Origin: Acidicapsa dinghuensis
GTDB lineage: Bacteria; Acidobacteriota; Terriglobia; Terriglobales; Acidobacteriaceae
Assembly (NCBI RefSeq): GCF_025685685.1
Contig: NZ_JAGSYH010000003.1
Coordinates: forward strand, 124,001 to 188,000
Length of the DNA: 64,000 bases
Direction: 5' to 3'
Part shown: positions 1-7,918 of the stretch, one piece after another
How the letters are laid out: each line of letters opens with the position of its first letter
Numbering within the stretch: the stretch's first letter is position 1
Notes under the pieces: model-generated
Seen by the model: only the letters and a program-made list of their open reading frames with translations
What the model was told of the DNA's origin: nothing
The model's database searches: none
Program-made: the position numbers and the translations under genes

Positions 1-329
1 TGGAACCGATTCTCGGTAGAGATCTCATGGCTGCGAATCGAGATATTTCAAATAAGAACAACGTCTCTGATCGAGACCTGACCTCAGGCCCCGGGCGGCT
101 CTGCCAGGCACTCGACATCACTCGTCCCGAACACAACGGCCTGAATTTACTCAGTACCAGTTCACCGCTGCAGCTTCGTGATGATGGCTTCCCCGCTCCC
201 GCCGTTGAAATCACCACCCGCATTGGCATCCGCCATGCCGCTGAACTACCGTTGCGCTTTTCCATCGCCGGCCATCCTTGCGTCTCACGGCGAACTAACT
301 TGCGTCCTCGCCGCAACTTTGCCGTGTAA
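1..329 (+). CDS. 3-methyladenine DNA glycosylase (Mpg/AAG family), 3' part
   Basis: The frame is open from the first base and stops at 327-329, so the start lies upstream of the window. The visible 108 residues read EPILGRDLM, then LTSGPGRLCQAL, then TTRIGIRHAAELPLRF and HPCVSRR. This is the usual C-terminal order of the Mpg/AAG family, which removes alkylated purines such as 3-methyladenine from DNA in base-excision repair. The GPGRLCQAL stretch is the family hallmark near the active-site cleft. The catalytic Glu and Tyr should be upstream and cannot be checked. An ATG at 27 falls inside the conserved domain and is not the real start. Confidence 0.85.
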   Translation, partial: EPILGRDLMAANRDISNKNNVSDRDLTSGPGRLCQALDITRPEHNGLNLLSTSSPLQLRDDGFPAPAVEITTRIGIRHAAELPLRFSIAGHPCVSRRTNLRPRRNFAV

Positions 330-391
330 ACTGGCGTCGTACGAGCCCGTCTATCAATTCAACCGCCCCTGAATTCCGAAAGGATTTTGGC

Positions 392-910
392 ATGATTCGA
401 TCCCGCTTTCGGCAGGCCACTCTGGCAGTGTCTGCATGCGTTCTTACCCTTGTCTCACTGACCCTGATACCTTCGCATTTCGCGGTCCAGGCGGCTCAGG
501 AGTCGCCGCAGCAAGGGCCGCCACCGGGAGGACCACCGCCGGGTGGAATGCCTCGGCAAATGCCGAAACCCACCAATCTTAAGGTCCTTCCGAAAGACCT
601 CACTGGCAAGGAAGTTCACGACATCATGGACAAATGGGCTGGCCAACTCGGCGTGCACTGCAACACCTGCCACGCTGCCGATCCCAACCGCGTAGGGCCT
701 AACGGCCGTCCCATGCTGAACTTCCCCGACGACTCAAAGCAAGAGAAGAAGACCGCGCGGGTCATGTACAAGATGGTTCAGGACATCAACAGCAACTACG
801 TCATGAACCTGCCGAATGCCAAAGATCCCGTTACCTGCGGCACTTGTCACCGCGGCCACCAGAAACCCGAAGCCTTCGTTCCCCCGCCCGAAGAAAACCA
901 CCCACACTAG
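392..910 (+). CDS. secreted di-heme c-type cytochrome (reaction-centre cytochrome-like)
   Basis: The 172-residue protein has an N-terminal signal peptide (hydrophobic about 9-35) and a Pro/Gly-rich linker (about 40-60). A small heme domain follows with two CXXCH sites, CNTCH at 90-94 and CGTCH at 149-153. The sequence around the first site (VLPKDLTGKEVHDIMDKW, then LGVHC) and the Lys-rich helix with ARVMYKMV resemble the cytochrome subunit family of photosynthetic reaction centres, widespread in non-phototrophic Acidobacteriota. It probably carries electrons in the periplasm; the redox partner is unknown. No oxidase gene is adjacent. It is convergent with panC and separated from it by a strong hairpin. 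Confidence 0.85.
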   Translation: MIRSRFRQATLAVSACVLTLVSLTLIPSHFAVQAAQESPQQGPPPGGPPPGGMPRQMPKPTNLKVLPKDLTGKEVHDIMDKWAGQLGVHCNTCHAADPNRVGPNGRPMLNFPDDSKQEKKTARVMYKMVQDINSNYVMNLPNAKDPVTCGTCHRGHQKPEAFVPPPEENHPH

Positions 911-931
911 GCAGCAATTAGGACTTCAAAA

Positions 932-985
932 CAAACTGGCCTGTTCTCTGAAAATGCTCTTGCAGTCAGAGAACAGGCCAGTTTG
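932..985. terminator. bidirectional hairpin terminator
   Basis: A perfect 20-base inverted repeat (arms 932-951 and 966-985, loop 952-965) fills the space between the convergent cytochrome and panC genes. The left arm reads CAAACTGGCCTGTTCTCTGA. The stem ends exactly at the panC stop codon. A stem of this length between convergent stops is best read as a two-way transcription terminator; no clear T-run follows. Confidence 0.75.
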
Positions 986-1825
986 CTACAGCACGCAATT
1001 ATCGATAAGCCGAGTCGAACCTACCCACGCCGCAACGGCAAATAACGAACCCGCCTCAGCTTTCTCCACCGGCAGCAGCGTCTCCCAATCAACCAGCGCA
1101 ATATAATCGACACGCACCTGAGGCTCTTTCAAGAACTCCACCCGCGCTAAAGAGATCAGCTTGCCAGCATCAGTTTCCCCGCCACGATAAGCGCTCTCGA
1201 CCGCTCGCACCGCCCTGCTCAGTACAAGCGCCTGCCAACGTTCATCCGGGCTCAGATACCGGTTCCGCGAGCTCAACGCCAGCCCATCAGGCTCGCGAAC
1301 GATCGGACAAATAATCAACTCCAGCGGCAATCCCAGATCCGCCGTCATGCGCCGCAGCACGGCAACCTGCGCCGCATCCTTCTGGCCAAAGTAAGCGCGG
1401 TCCGGTTCAGCAGCGATAAAAAGCTTCGCCACCACCGTAGCCACGCCACGAAAATGCCCCGGCCGCGATCCACCATCCAGCCGATTGCTCAGCCCTTCCA
1501 CTTCAACAAATGTCGCAGCTCCCGCTCGGTACATCTCTTCTGGAGCGGGCGCAAACACCGCATCCACGCCTTCAGCTTCGAGCAGTGCACAATCCGCCTC
1601 AAACGTCCGCGGATATTTCGCGAAATCCTCATTCGGCCCAAACTGCGTCGGATTTACAAAGATGCTTGCAACCACCGCCGAATTACCCGCTCTTGCTGCA
1701 CGCACCAAAGTCAGATGTCCATCATGCAGCGCACCCATCGTCGGCACCAGCCCAACTGTGCCCTGCTTTACATGAACCGCACGCGACCAGGCGCGCAATT
1801 CTTCAATCGTTTTAAAAATCAGCAT
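986..1825 (-). CDS. panC: pantothenate synthetase (pantoate--beta-alanine ligase)
   Basis: This enzyme joins pantoate and beta-alanine using ATP, the last step of pantothenate synthesis in the cytosol. The 279 residues match the normal family length. Signature motifs are PTMGALHDGH (28-37, the HIGH-like nucleotide site), FVNPTQFGPNEDF (about 56-68), FGQKDAAQ and SSRNRYLSP (the KMSKS-like loop). It lies 95 bases downstream of panB on the same strand, so the two steps of the pathway probably share a transcript. Confidence 0.97.
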   Translation of the reverse strand: MLIFKTIEELRAWSRAVHVKQGTVGLVPTMGALHDGHLTLVRAARAGNSAVVASIFVNPTQFGPNEDFAKYPRTFEADCALLEAEGVDAVFAPAPEEMYRAGAATFVEVEGLSNRLDGGSRPGHFRGVATVVAKLFIAAEPDRAYFGQKDAAQVAVLRRMTADLGLPLELIICPIVREPDGLALSSRNRYLSPDERWQALVLSRAVRAVESAYRGGETDAGKLISLARVEFLKEPQVRVDYIALVDWETLLPVEKAEAGSLFAVAAWVGSTRLIDNCVL

Positions 1826-1920
1826 GGAAATCCTTCATGTATCCAAGCAGGCCCGCTCATTGACAGACCGGTGCTTTGCAACTTGCTCAACATTGGATGA
1901 TTCAAAAAGCGAGGCGCTTC

Positions 1921-2817
1921 TTACCGGTCACTCGCCGTAACAGCCGCACGCATCGCAGCAGGCAGATGGTAGCTCTCCGCATCGGACGGAAACGCTCGGC
2001 GCTCCACATCTTCGCGATAATGCTCAACCGCATCGCGCATCACCGCAGCCATATCCGCATACTGCCGCACAAACTTGGCATGCGGAGCAAAAGTCATATT
2101 GAGCATGTCATGCAGCACCAGGATCTGCCCATCGCACTCCGGCCCCGCGCCAATGCCAATCGTAGGAATTGCGAGCTCAGCCGTGATGTCTGCTGCAACC
2201 TCACGTGGTACGCCTTCCAGCACAATCGCTCCCGCACCAGCTTCTGCAAGAGCAACCGCATCCGCTCGCAATTGCAGCGCAGCCTCTGCAGTCTTGGCCT
2301 GCACCTTGTATCCGCCCATGCGATGCACGCTCTGCGGAGTAAGCCCCAGATGCCCGACCACAGGAATCTCGGCCTCCGTCAGAGCGCGCACCAGCTCCAC
2401 ACGCGGCCCTTCAATCTTCACCGCCTCAGCGCCTGCCTCTTTTACAAACCGAACCGCGTTGGCTACGCCCTCTGAAATCGTCCCGTGATAGCTCCCGAAA
2501 GGCATATCAGCAACCACCAGCGCGCGGCGTACTGCCCGTCGAACAGCACGCGTGTGATGCAGCATTTCATCCACCGTAACCGCCAGCGTATTGTCATGGC
2601 CCAGCACCACCATGGCGAGCGAATCACCGACGAGGATCATGTCGATTCCCGCTTCATCCACCAGGCGCGAGGTCGCATAGTCATAAGCCGTCAGCGCAGT
2701 AATGGGCTTGCCTTCGCGCTTCATTCCTGCAAGCGCCGGCATCGTAACTTTGGTTGTAAGGGAATTAGTGGGAGCAGCCGCGTTCCGGCCCTCGGCGGGG
2801 AATGTAGTAAGGCTCAT
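1921..2817 (-). CDS. panB: 3-methyl-2-oxobutanoate hydroxymethyltransferase
   Basis: The enzyme transfers a hydroxymethyl group from 5,10-methylene-tetrahydrofolate to 2-oxoisovalerate, giving ketopantoate. The 298-residue frame has a family-atypical leader of about 25 residues before the (beta/alpha)8 barrel. Recognisable motifs are TAYDYATSRLVDEAG (43-57), the metal-binding stretch LVGDSLAMVVLGHDNTL (62-78), ADMPFGSY (103-110) and GHLGLTPQSVHRMGGYKVQ. An internal ATG at residue 26 would give a more usual N-terminus. It is first in the panB-panC pair. Confidence 0.97.
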   Translation of the reverse strand: MSLTTFPAEGRNAAAPTNSLTTKVTMPALAGMKREGKPITALTAYDYATSRLVDEAGIDMILVGDSLAMVVLGHDNTLAVTVDEMLHHTRAVRRAVRRALVVADMPFGSYHGTISEGVANAVRFVKEAGAEAVKIEGPRVELVRALTEAEIPVVGHLGLTPQSVHRMGGYKVQAKTAEAALQLRADAVALAEAGAGAIVLEGVPREVAADITAELAIPTIGIGAGPECDGQILVLHDMLNMTFAPHAKFVRQYADMAAVMRDAVEHYREDVERRAFPSDAESYHLPAAMRAAVTASDR

Positions 2818-2960
2818 GGCATCTCCAGTGCCGCTCCGTTCACTCAGGATGCGGTCCGAACCAAGAAGAGTCTACGCCGGAAGACCAACCGGCGCAAAAC
2901 CCTCTGACTCTTAGATTCCCGTAAACTGAGACTCGTTGCAATTCACAGAGGCAGAGGCGA

Positions 2961-3698
2961 ATGTTAGGCGAAATGATCGAAATCGGCGCATCCATCGCAG
3001 CTTTCGCCGGAGCCGCTGCGGGAGGCTATTCGTACGCCTCGCTTGCGCCCTGGTCGACGCTTTTCGGCGGAGCGCTTACCGCGCCATCCAATCCAGTCTC
3101 CGGTCCGCGCCAGATCGCGCTAACCTTCGATGATGGCCCCAACCCGCGCATGACTCCTCAATTGCTCGATCTACTTGAAAAAAACAAGATCAAAGCGACT
3201 TTTTTTCTAATCGGCAGCTATGCCACGCAGCAGAAAGAGCTTGCACGGCGCATCCATGCCGCAGGCCACGCAATCGGCGATCATACCTGGACCCACCCAA
3301 ATCTCTCGCGCACTGGCGCAGCCAAAACGCGTGAAGAGCTAAGCCGCACCAAGGACGCCATAGAACAATTACTCGGAGCGCCGGTGACGCTATTCCGGCC
3401 GCCCTTTGGCGCGCGCCAGCCTGCCACCTTTCGCATTGCACGCGAATTGGGCCTTACGCCGGTGACCTGGAACATCATTGGCAACGACTGGAAAGCTGAA
3501 TCTTCCGAGTACATCACAGCGCGGATTAATCGGCAGATCGCCCGAAACGATCGCCAGGGCAACGCTACCAACCTGGTCCTGCATGACGGCAGTCACCGTG
3601 CCCAGGGAATGGATCGCTCGTTCACCATCGAAGCAGTGCGCAGGCTCATCGCCAGCAGTACAGATCGCCACTTCGTAACGCTCGACGCCTGGCTCTGA
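2961..3698 (+). CDS. polysaccharide deacetylase (NodB/CE4 family)
   Basis: The 245-residue protein has an N-terminal hydrophobic segment (about 5-30) that could anchor or export it, then a NodB homology domain. Motif 1 is TFDDGP (55-60, catalytic base and metal Asp), motif 2 is HTWTH (108-112, two metal His), motif 3 is RPPFG (146-150), and a late LHDGS carries the last His. Such enzymes deacetylate N-acetylglucosamine in peptidoglycan or exopolysaccharide; the substrate here cannot be told. Its stop codon abuts the hemL stop (3699) with no spacer. A second ATG at residue 5 is an alternative start. Confidence 0.9.
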   Translation: MLGEMIEIGASIAAFAGAAAGGYSYASLAPWSTLFGGALTAPSNPVSGPRQIALTFDDGPNPRMTPQLLDLLEKNKIKATFFLIGSYATQQKELARRIHAAGHAIGDHTWTHPNLSRTGAAKTREELSRTKDAIEQLLGAPVTLFRPPFGARQPATFRIARELGLTPVTWNIIGNDWKAESSEYITARINRQIARNDRQGNATNLVLHDGSHRAQGMDRSFTIEAVRRLIASSTDRHFVTLDAWL

Positions 3699-4997
3699 TT
3701 AAGCCGTGACCGCAGCAAAGGCCGCGCGCGCCGCGGCGATAGTCGCTTCTATTTCAACCTGCCCATGCGCCGTCCCAAGAAACGCCGCCTCAAACTGCGA
3801 TGGCGGCAGCCAAACTCCAGACTCCAGCATGCTGCGATGAAACGCCGCAAAGGCCGCTGTATCGCTGCGCGCCGCCTCGGAGTAGTTCGTAACCGCACTG
3901 TCACCGAAAAACCAGGTCCACATCGCTCCAACGCGGTTGGTCATGATCGCAATACCCGCATTGGCTGCTTCCGCCGCAACACCCTCCGCCACCGCCTTAG
4001 AAGTCTCTTCAAGTTTCGGATAAACCTCTACGGCGTGCTCTCTCAAATAGCCCACCGTAGCGATGCCCGCGGCCATAGCCAGCGGATTACCGCTCAGCGT
4101 CCCCGCCTGGTACACCGGCCCCAGCGGTGCCAGTAGATCCATAAACTCCCGTTTGCCGCCAAACAATCCGCAGGGAAGCCCTCCGCCGATAATCTTGCCC
4201 AGCGTCACCAGATCCGCGTCGATACCGTACAACTCAATCACCCCGCCCAGCGCCAACCGGAAACCCGTCATCACCTCATCCACAATGAACAGCGCACCAT
4301 GACGCGACGTTAGCTTTCGCAGGCCATCCAGATACCCTTCGCCCGGCGGAATACATCCCGCATTGCCCACCACTGGTTCAAGAATCACCGCAGCAATCTC
4401 ACCTGGATACTGCTCAAAAGCCTCGACTACGGCATCGAGATCGTTAAACGGCAAGGCCAGCGTCAGAGACGCCACTTCTTCCGGCACACCCGCCGATCCC
4501 GGAATGCCCAGCGTCGCCACGCCGGAACCTGCTTTCACCAGCAACCCATCCGAATGCCCGTGATAGCAGCCCTCAAACTTGATAATCCGCTTACGCCCCG
4601 TCGCAGCCCGCGCCACGCGAATCGCCGACATCGTCGCTTCCGTCCCGGAGCTGACAAAACGCATCTTCTCGATCCCCGGATAGCAGGCCTGCACCAGCTC
4701 ACCCAGGTCGCCTTCCGCACCGGTCGAAGCGCCAAAACTCGCTGAGTTCCGCGCCGCCCGCTCAATCGCCTCCACCACCGGCGGAAAAGCATGGCCCAGA
4801 ATCATCGGCCCCCACGAGCCGAAGTAGTCGATATAGCGATTCCCGTCTGCGTCGTACAGATACGCACCCTCGGCCCGCGCCACAAACGGCGGCTCACCGC
4901 CCACCGAGCGAAAACCGCGCACCGGCGAATTTACACCCCCGGGAAACAGCTTTTCCGCTCTCTGCTGCAACTGCCGCGAACGCTCGTGCACCGCCAT
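3699..4997 (-). CDS. hemL: glutamate-1-semialdehyde 2,1-aminomutase
   Basis: This PLP enzyme converts glutamate-1-semialdehyde to 5-aminolevulinate, the C5-pathway entry to heme. The length (432) is typical. Seen are [17 protein letters not shown] at the N-terminus, [36 protein letters not shown], and the PLP-lysine motif [12 protein letters not shown] near residue 267, then AGTLSGNP. An AGGAG ribosome site (AAGGAG on the coding strand) sits just before the ATG. No other heme gene is adjacent. Confidence 0.97.
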   Translation of the reverse strand: MAVHERSRQLQQRAEKLFPGGVNSPVRGFRSVGGEPPFVARAEGAYLYDADGNRYIDYFGSWGPMILGHAFPPVVEAIERAARNSASFGASTGAEGDLGELVQACYPGIEKMRFVSSGTEATMSAIRVARAATGRKRIIKFEGCYHGHSDGLLVKAGSGVATLGIPGSAGVPEEVASLTLALPFNDLDAVVEAFEQYPGEIAAVILEPVVGNAGCIPPGEGYLDGLRKLTSRHGALFIVDEVMTGFRLALGGVIELYGIDADLVTLGKIIGGGLPCGLFGGKREFMDLLAPLGPVYQAGTLSGNPLAMAAGIATVGYLREHAVEVYPKLEETSKAVAEGVAAEAANAGIAIMTNRVGAMWTWFFGDSAVTNYSEAARSDTAAFAAFHRSMLESGVWLPPSQFEAAFLGTAHGQVEIEATIAAARAAFAAVTA

Positions 4998-5141
4998 CGT
5001 TTACTCCTTATCTCTCAGCTCAAGTATAAGTAGCAGCCAACCAGAGCGTGCTGTGCAAACACCTCCCGATTTGCGCTGATAGAATCGGAGCTTACGGCTC
5101 GCACAGTCCGGCCGGAAAACCCCTCCCTGAAAGGCTATCCA

Positions 5142-6221
5142 TTGCCCGGCTCAGACGCGATTTCCGCTGCCCATAAGTCCGTTACCTACGCTGATGCAGG
5201 TGTCGATATCTCGTCCGGCGACCGCACCAAGGAGCGCATCAAGTTCCTCGCCAAGCGCACCTTCAACCGCAACGTCCTCGGCGGCATCGGCGGTTTCGGA
5301 GCGCTTTTCCAGCTAGACCTCAAGAAATGGACAGAGCCCATCCTCGTCAGCTCCGCCGACGGTGTGGGCACCAAGCTCAAGCTGGCTTTTGAATTAGGCA
5401 TACATAACACCGTCGGCGCGGATCTGGTAAACCACTGCGTCAACGATATTGCCGTGCAAGGTGCAGCACCGCTCTTCTTCCTCGATTACCTGGCCACAGG
5501 CCGTCTTGACGCCTCGATAACTGAGCAGGTCGTCGAAGGTCTCGCTGACGCCTGCAAAGCCAACGGCTGCGCGCTCATCGGCGGCGAAACAGCGCAGATG
5601 CCCGGCTTCTATGGTGACGGCGAATACGACCTCGCCGGATTCATCGTCGGAGCGGTCGAAAAGAGCAAGCTCATCACCGGCGCCACCATCGTACCCGGCG
5701 ACATCCTCATCGGCCTGCCCTCCACCGGCCTGCACACCAACGGCTATTCCCTCGCACGCAAACTTTTCTTCGAAGTCGCGAAATACAAGCCCACGCAATA
5801 CATCGGAGCCATCGGCGACAAAGCCGGCAACGCGCTCATGAAGGTGCACCGCAGCTATCTCGCCATTGTGCAGAAGCTGGTTAACGCAGGCCTCGTCGCC
5901 GGCATGGCCCACATCACCGGCGGAGGCATCACTGAAAACCTGCCCCGCGTCCTTCCTAAAGGCACCGCCGCGCACGTCGAGCTCGGCTCATGGCCTGTCC
6001 TGCCCATCTTCGAGCACCTGCGCGAGCTCGGCCAGGTGCCGCAGGACGAGATGATGCGCACCTTCAACATGGGCGTCGGCATGATCGTCGTCGTTCCCGC
6101 CGACAAATTCAGCAAAGCAAAAGCTCTGCTCAACCGTGCCGAAGAAAAATTCCACGTCATCGGCCGCATCATCAAAGCCGACAAAAACGATAAGGACAGC
6201 CGCAGGGTGCTCTACTCATGA
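5142..6221 (+). CDS. purM: phosphoribosylformylglycinamidine cyclo-ligase (AIR synthetase)
   Basis: PurM closes the imidazole ring of purine nucleotides, turning FGAM plus ATP into AIR. The 359-residue frame starts at a TTG preceded by a GAAAGG sequence. It contains VTYADAGVDI, NVLGGIGGFGALF, SSADGVGTKLKLAF, the catalytic-region stretch VNDIAVQGAAPLFFLDYLATG, GGETAQMPGFY, LPSTGLHTNGYSLARKL and HITGGGITENLPRVLP. A Lys/Asp-rich tail ends the protein. It overlaps purN by four bases (ATGA), which indicates translational coupling in a two-gene purine operon. Confidence 0.97.
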   Translation: MPGSDAISAAHKSVTYADAGVDISSGDRTKERIKFLAKRTFNRNVLGGIGGFGALFQLDLKKWTEPILVSSADGVGTKLKLAFELGIHNTVGADLVNHCVNDIAVQGAAPLFFLDYLATGRLDASITEQVVEGLADACKANGCALIGGETAQMPGFYGDGEYDLAGFIVGAVEKSKLITGATIVPGDILIGLPSTGLHTNGYSLARKLFFEVAKYKPTQYIGAIGDKAGNALMKVHRSYLAIVQKLVNAGLVAGMAHITGGGITENLPRVLPKGTAAHVELGSWPVLPIFEHLRELGQVPQDEMMRTFNMGVGMIVVVPADKFSKAKALLNRAEEKFHVIGRIIKADKNDKDSRRVLYS

Positions 6222-6850
6222 GCTCTGCCGAACCCGCCTCGAAAAAGCGACTCGGCATCCTGCTCTCAGGCCGCGGATCGAACTTCCTCGCCATCGCGCG
6301 CTCCATCCGCGAAGGCCGCCTGCCCAACGCTGAGATTGCCATCGTCATCTCCAACGTCGCCGATGCCCCAGGACTCGAAGCCGCGCGCGAACTCCGCCTT
6401 TCCACCGCACAATTCATCTCCAAAGGCCGCAAGCGTGCCGAGCACGATGCCGACGTCGCAGCCTGCCTGCGCAAGCACAACGTCGATCTCATCATCCTCG
6501 CCGGCTACATGCGCCTGCTCTCACCCGAATTCATCGCCGCCTTCCCCAACCGCATCCTCAACATCCACCCATCACTGCTGCCTGCCTTTCCCGGCCTCGA
6601 TGCGCAAACGCAGGCCTTCGACTACGGCTGCAAAATCGCCGGATGTACCGTCCATTTCGTCGATGAACACCTCGACCACGGCGTCATCATCCTCCAGCAC
6701 GCCATCCCCGTGCTCGAAACCGACGACGCCCACTCGCTCGCAGACCGCATCCTCGCCGAAGAACACATCGCCTACACCGAAGCCATCGCTCGCGTCCTCT
6801 CCAGCGAATATCACTTCGAGAACCGTCGCTATGTTCAGAACAAAGCGTAG
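6218..6850 (+). CDS. purN: phosphoribosylglycinamide formyltransferase
   Basis: PurN transfers a formyl group from 10-formyl-tetrahydrofolate to GAR in purine synthesis. The 210 residues show LLSGRGSNFLAI near the N-terminus (phosphate-binding loop) and AGYMRLLSPEFI. The catalytic stretch NIHPSLLPAFPGL holds the conserved Asn and His, and the conserved Asp comes later in the GCTVHFVDEHLDHG segment. The start codon overlaps the purM stop, so both are made from one message. The folate gene folD is 3 kb away on the other strand and is not part of this operon. Confidence 0.96.
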   Translation: MSSAEPASKKRLGILLSGRGSNFLAIARSIREGRLPNAEIAIVISNVADAPGLEAARELRLSTAQFISKGRKRAEHDADVAACLRKHNVDLIILAGYMRLLSPEFIAAFPNRILNIHPSLLPAFPGLDAQTQAFDYGCKIAGCTVHFVDEHLDHGVIILQHAIPVLETDDAHSLADRILAEEHIAYTEAIARVLSSEYHFENRRYVQNKA

Positions 6851-7239
6851 TCGCGGCGTGTCAAGCCGCTAAATACCAGTAGCTCCCATAAATAACGCAA
6901 AATCATGCATTTATGCGACGCCCCCCTTTGCGTAAAATTTACCCTTGAACGCCTAAGCTGAAAAGTGGCCGGGAAGATCCGCATGCGCGGCGATGCCATG
7001 CAATGCAGCCCTCCCCTGAGTCAGCTCTCCTCCAGCAACCTCTACGGCAAATCAATCGCAAGCCGCACGCGCTTCGCATAGCGACGACGCACGCACACAG
7101 GTGTTGCCCGGAGAGAAAGCTGTCAATCGCTCGTGCTCGTCACGAGATGGTGGCGCGTCGCGCGGCACGCGGAGATACCCGGCCATAAATCCATGCCTGG
7201 TGCGCATCGCGCGCCGGGCAGAATGAGGTTCCAAATCGT
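6851..7239 (+). other. intergenic region, no gene recognised
   Basis: This stretch between purN and a small orphan gene has only short frames that do not look coding. It opens with an A/T-rich promoter-like patch (about 6890-6960), then turns GC-rich. A structured leader or small RNA is possible, but I could match no known RNA family (not SRP RNA, tmRNA or a riboswitch I know). Confidence 0.4.
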
Positions 7240-7518
7240 ATGGCAAACATCCTGTTGAACATCGAAAAAGGCATCGAAATCGGCGCTGCCGACGCACTCA
7301 AGTGGCTCGGCCACGCGCAGACCGCAATCTCGGCAGCTCCTGCCGTCGTCGCCGGTCTCGCCACTCTCATCAGCACTCTCGATAAGCCGCTCACCGATGT
7401 CAGCGGCGTCATCGCCAATCCACTCAACATCCCTCTCGATATCCAGACTGCCAACGATCTCAAAGCCGTCTGGCCACAGATCAAAACTTTTCTGGGCACT
7501 CTGGGCGTCAAGTTCTAG
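7240..7518 (+). CDS. small hypothetical protein, unknown family
   Basis: I do not recognise this 92-residue protein. It is Ala/Leu/Ile-rich and mostly helical in character, with an amphipathic N-terminus (MANILLNIEKGIEIG), an Ala/Val-rich middle (about 28-45) and a C-terminal segment VWPQIKTFLGTLGVKF. There is no cleavable signal or metal motif. A GAGG-type ribosome site lies a few bases before the ATG. It stands alone between purN and a repeat cluster. Its codon use looks like the surrounding genes, so I regard it as real. Confidence 0.55.
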   Translation: MANILLNIEKGIEIGAADALKWLGHAQTAISAAPAVVAGLATLISTLDKPLTDVSGVIANPLNIPLDIQTANDLKAVWPQIKTFLGTLGVKF

Positions 7519-7583
7519 GCAGGAAATTCGCTCAGAAACAAAAGGGCTGCGTCCAACCAGACGCAGTCCATGCAGTGCTTTCT

Positions 7584-7902
7584 TACCACCAACTTGTCAT
7601 CCTGAACCTAGTGAAGGATCTGCTTTTGCTCTTGCTTTTGCTTTCGTCTTTGCTTTTGTTTTTGCTGTTGCTTTTCTATCTGTCATCCCCGAAGAGGATC
7701 TGCTTTTCCGTGGACAAGCATCAAAGCTCCATCAACATGCCTTTGTTATTGTCCTTGCATTTGCATTTGCATTTGCATTTGCATTTGCATTTGCAGTTGC
7801 AGTTGCTTTTGCCTTTGCAGTTGTCCTTAAGGTAGGCCGGGGATTCATCCCCGGTATCAGACCAACACCATCGGTAGGGCTTTAGCCCCTGAGGCGAGTT
7901 TT
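7584..7902 (+). repeat. composite intergenic repeat, copy 1
   Basis: This block is a mosaic. In order it holds a GTCATCCTGA...GAAGGATCTG unit (about 7594-7622), a degenerate CTTTTG-type hexamer tract, a CTGTCATCCCCGAAGAGGAT unit (about 7677-7700), a TTGCAT hexamer tract (7755-7820), a palindromic CCGGGGATTCATCCCCGG unit (about 7838-7855), and GGGCTTTAGCCCC with GAGGCGAG at the end. The same units occur in the same order, in inverted orientation, at 43311-43576. Confidence 0.8.
7755..7820 (+). repeat. tandem hexamer tract (TTGCAT)n
   Basis: There are eleven consecutive hexamers: six exact TTGCAT followed by TTGCAG, TTGCAG, TTGCTT, TTGCCT and TTGCAG. The tract lies inside the composite repeat. 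Six-base periodicity keeps one reading frame open and creates spurious low-complexity ORFs. It may vary in length between strains by slippage. Confidence 0.9.
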
Positions 7903-7918
7903 CACCTTCGTCAGGCCC

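Noticed and set aside
7755..7820. CRISPR array
   Set aside because: The repeat is six bases with no spacers, and no cas gene is in the window.
7397..7885. Frames with poly-Leu or poly-Ala/Phe repeats over 7397-7885 and 7575-7835
   Set aside because: They arise from the six-base tandem tracts, which keep all frames open; the DNA is the composite repeat, not a gene.
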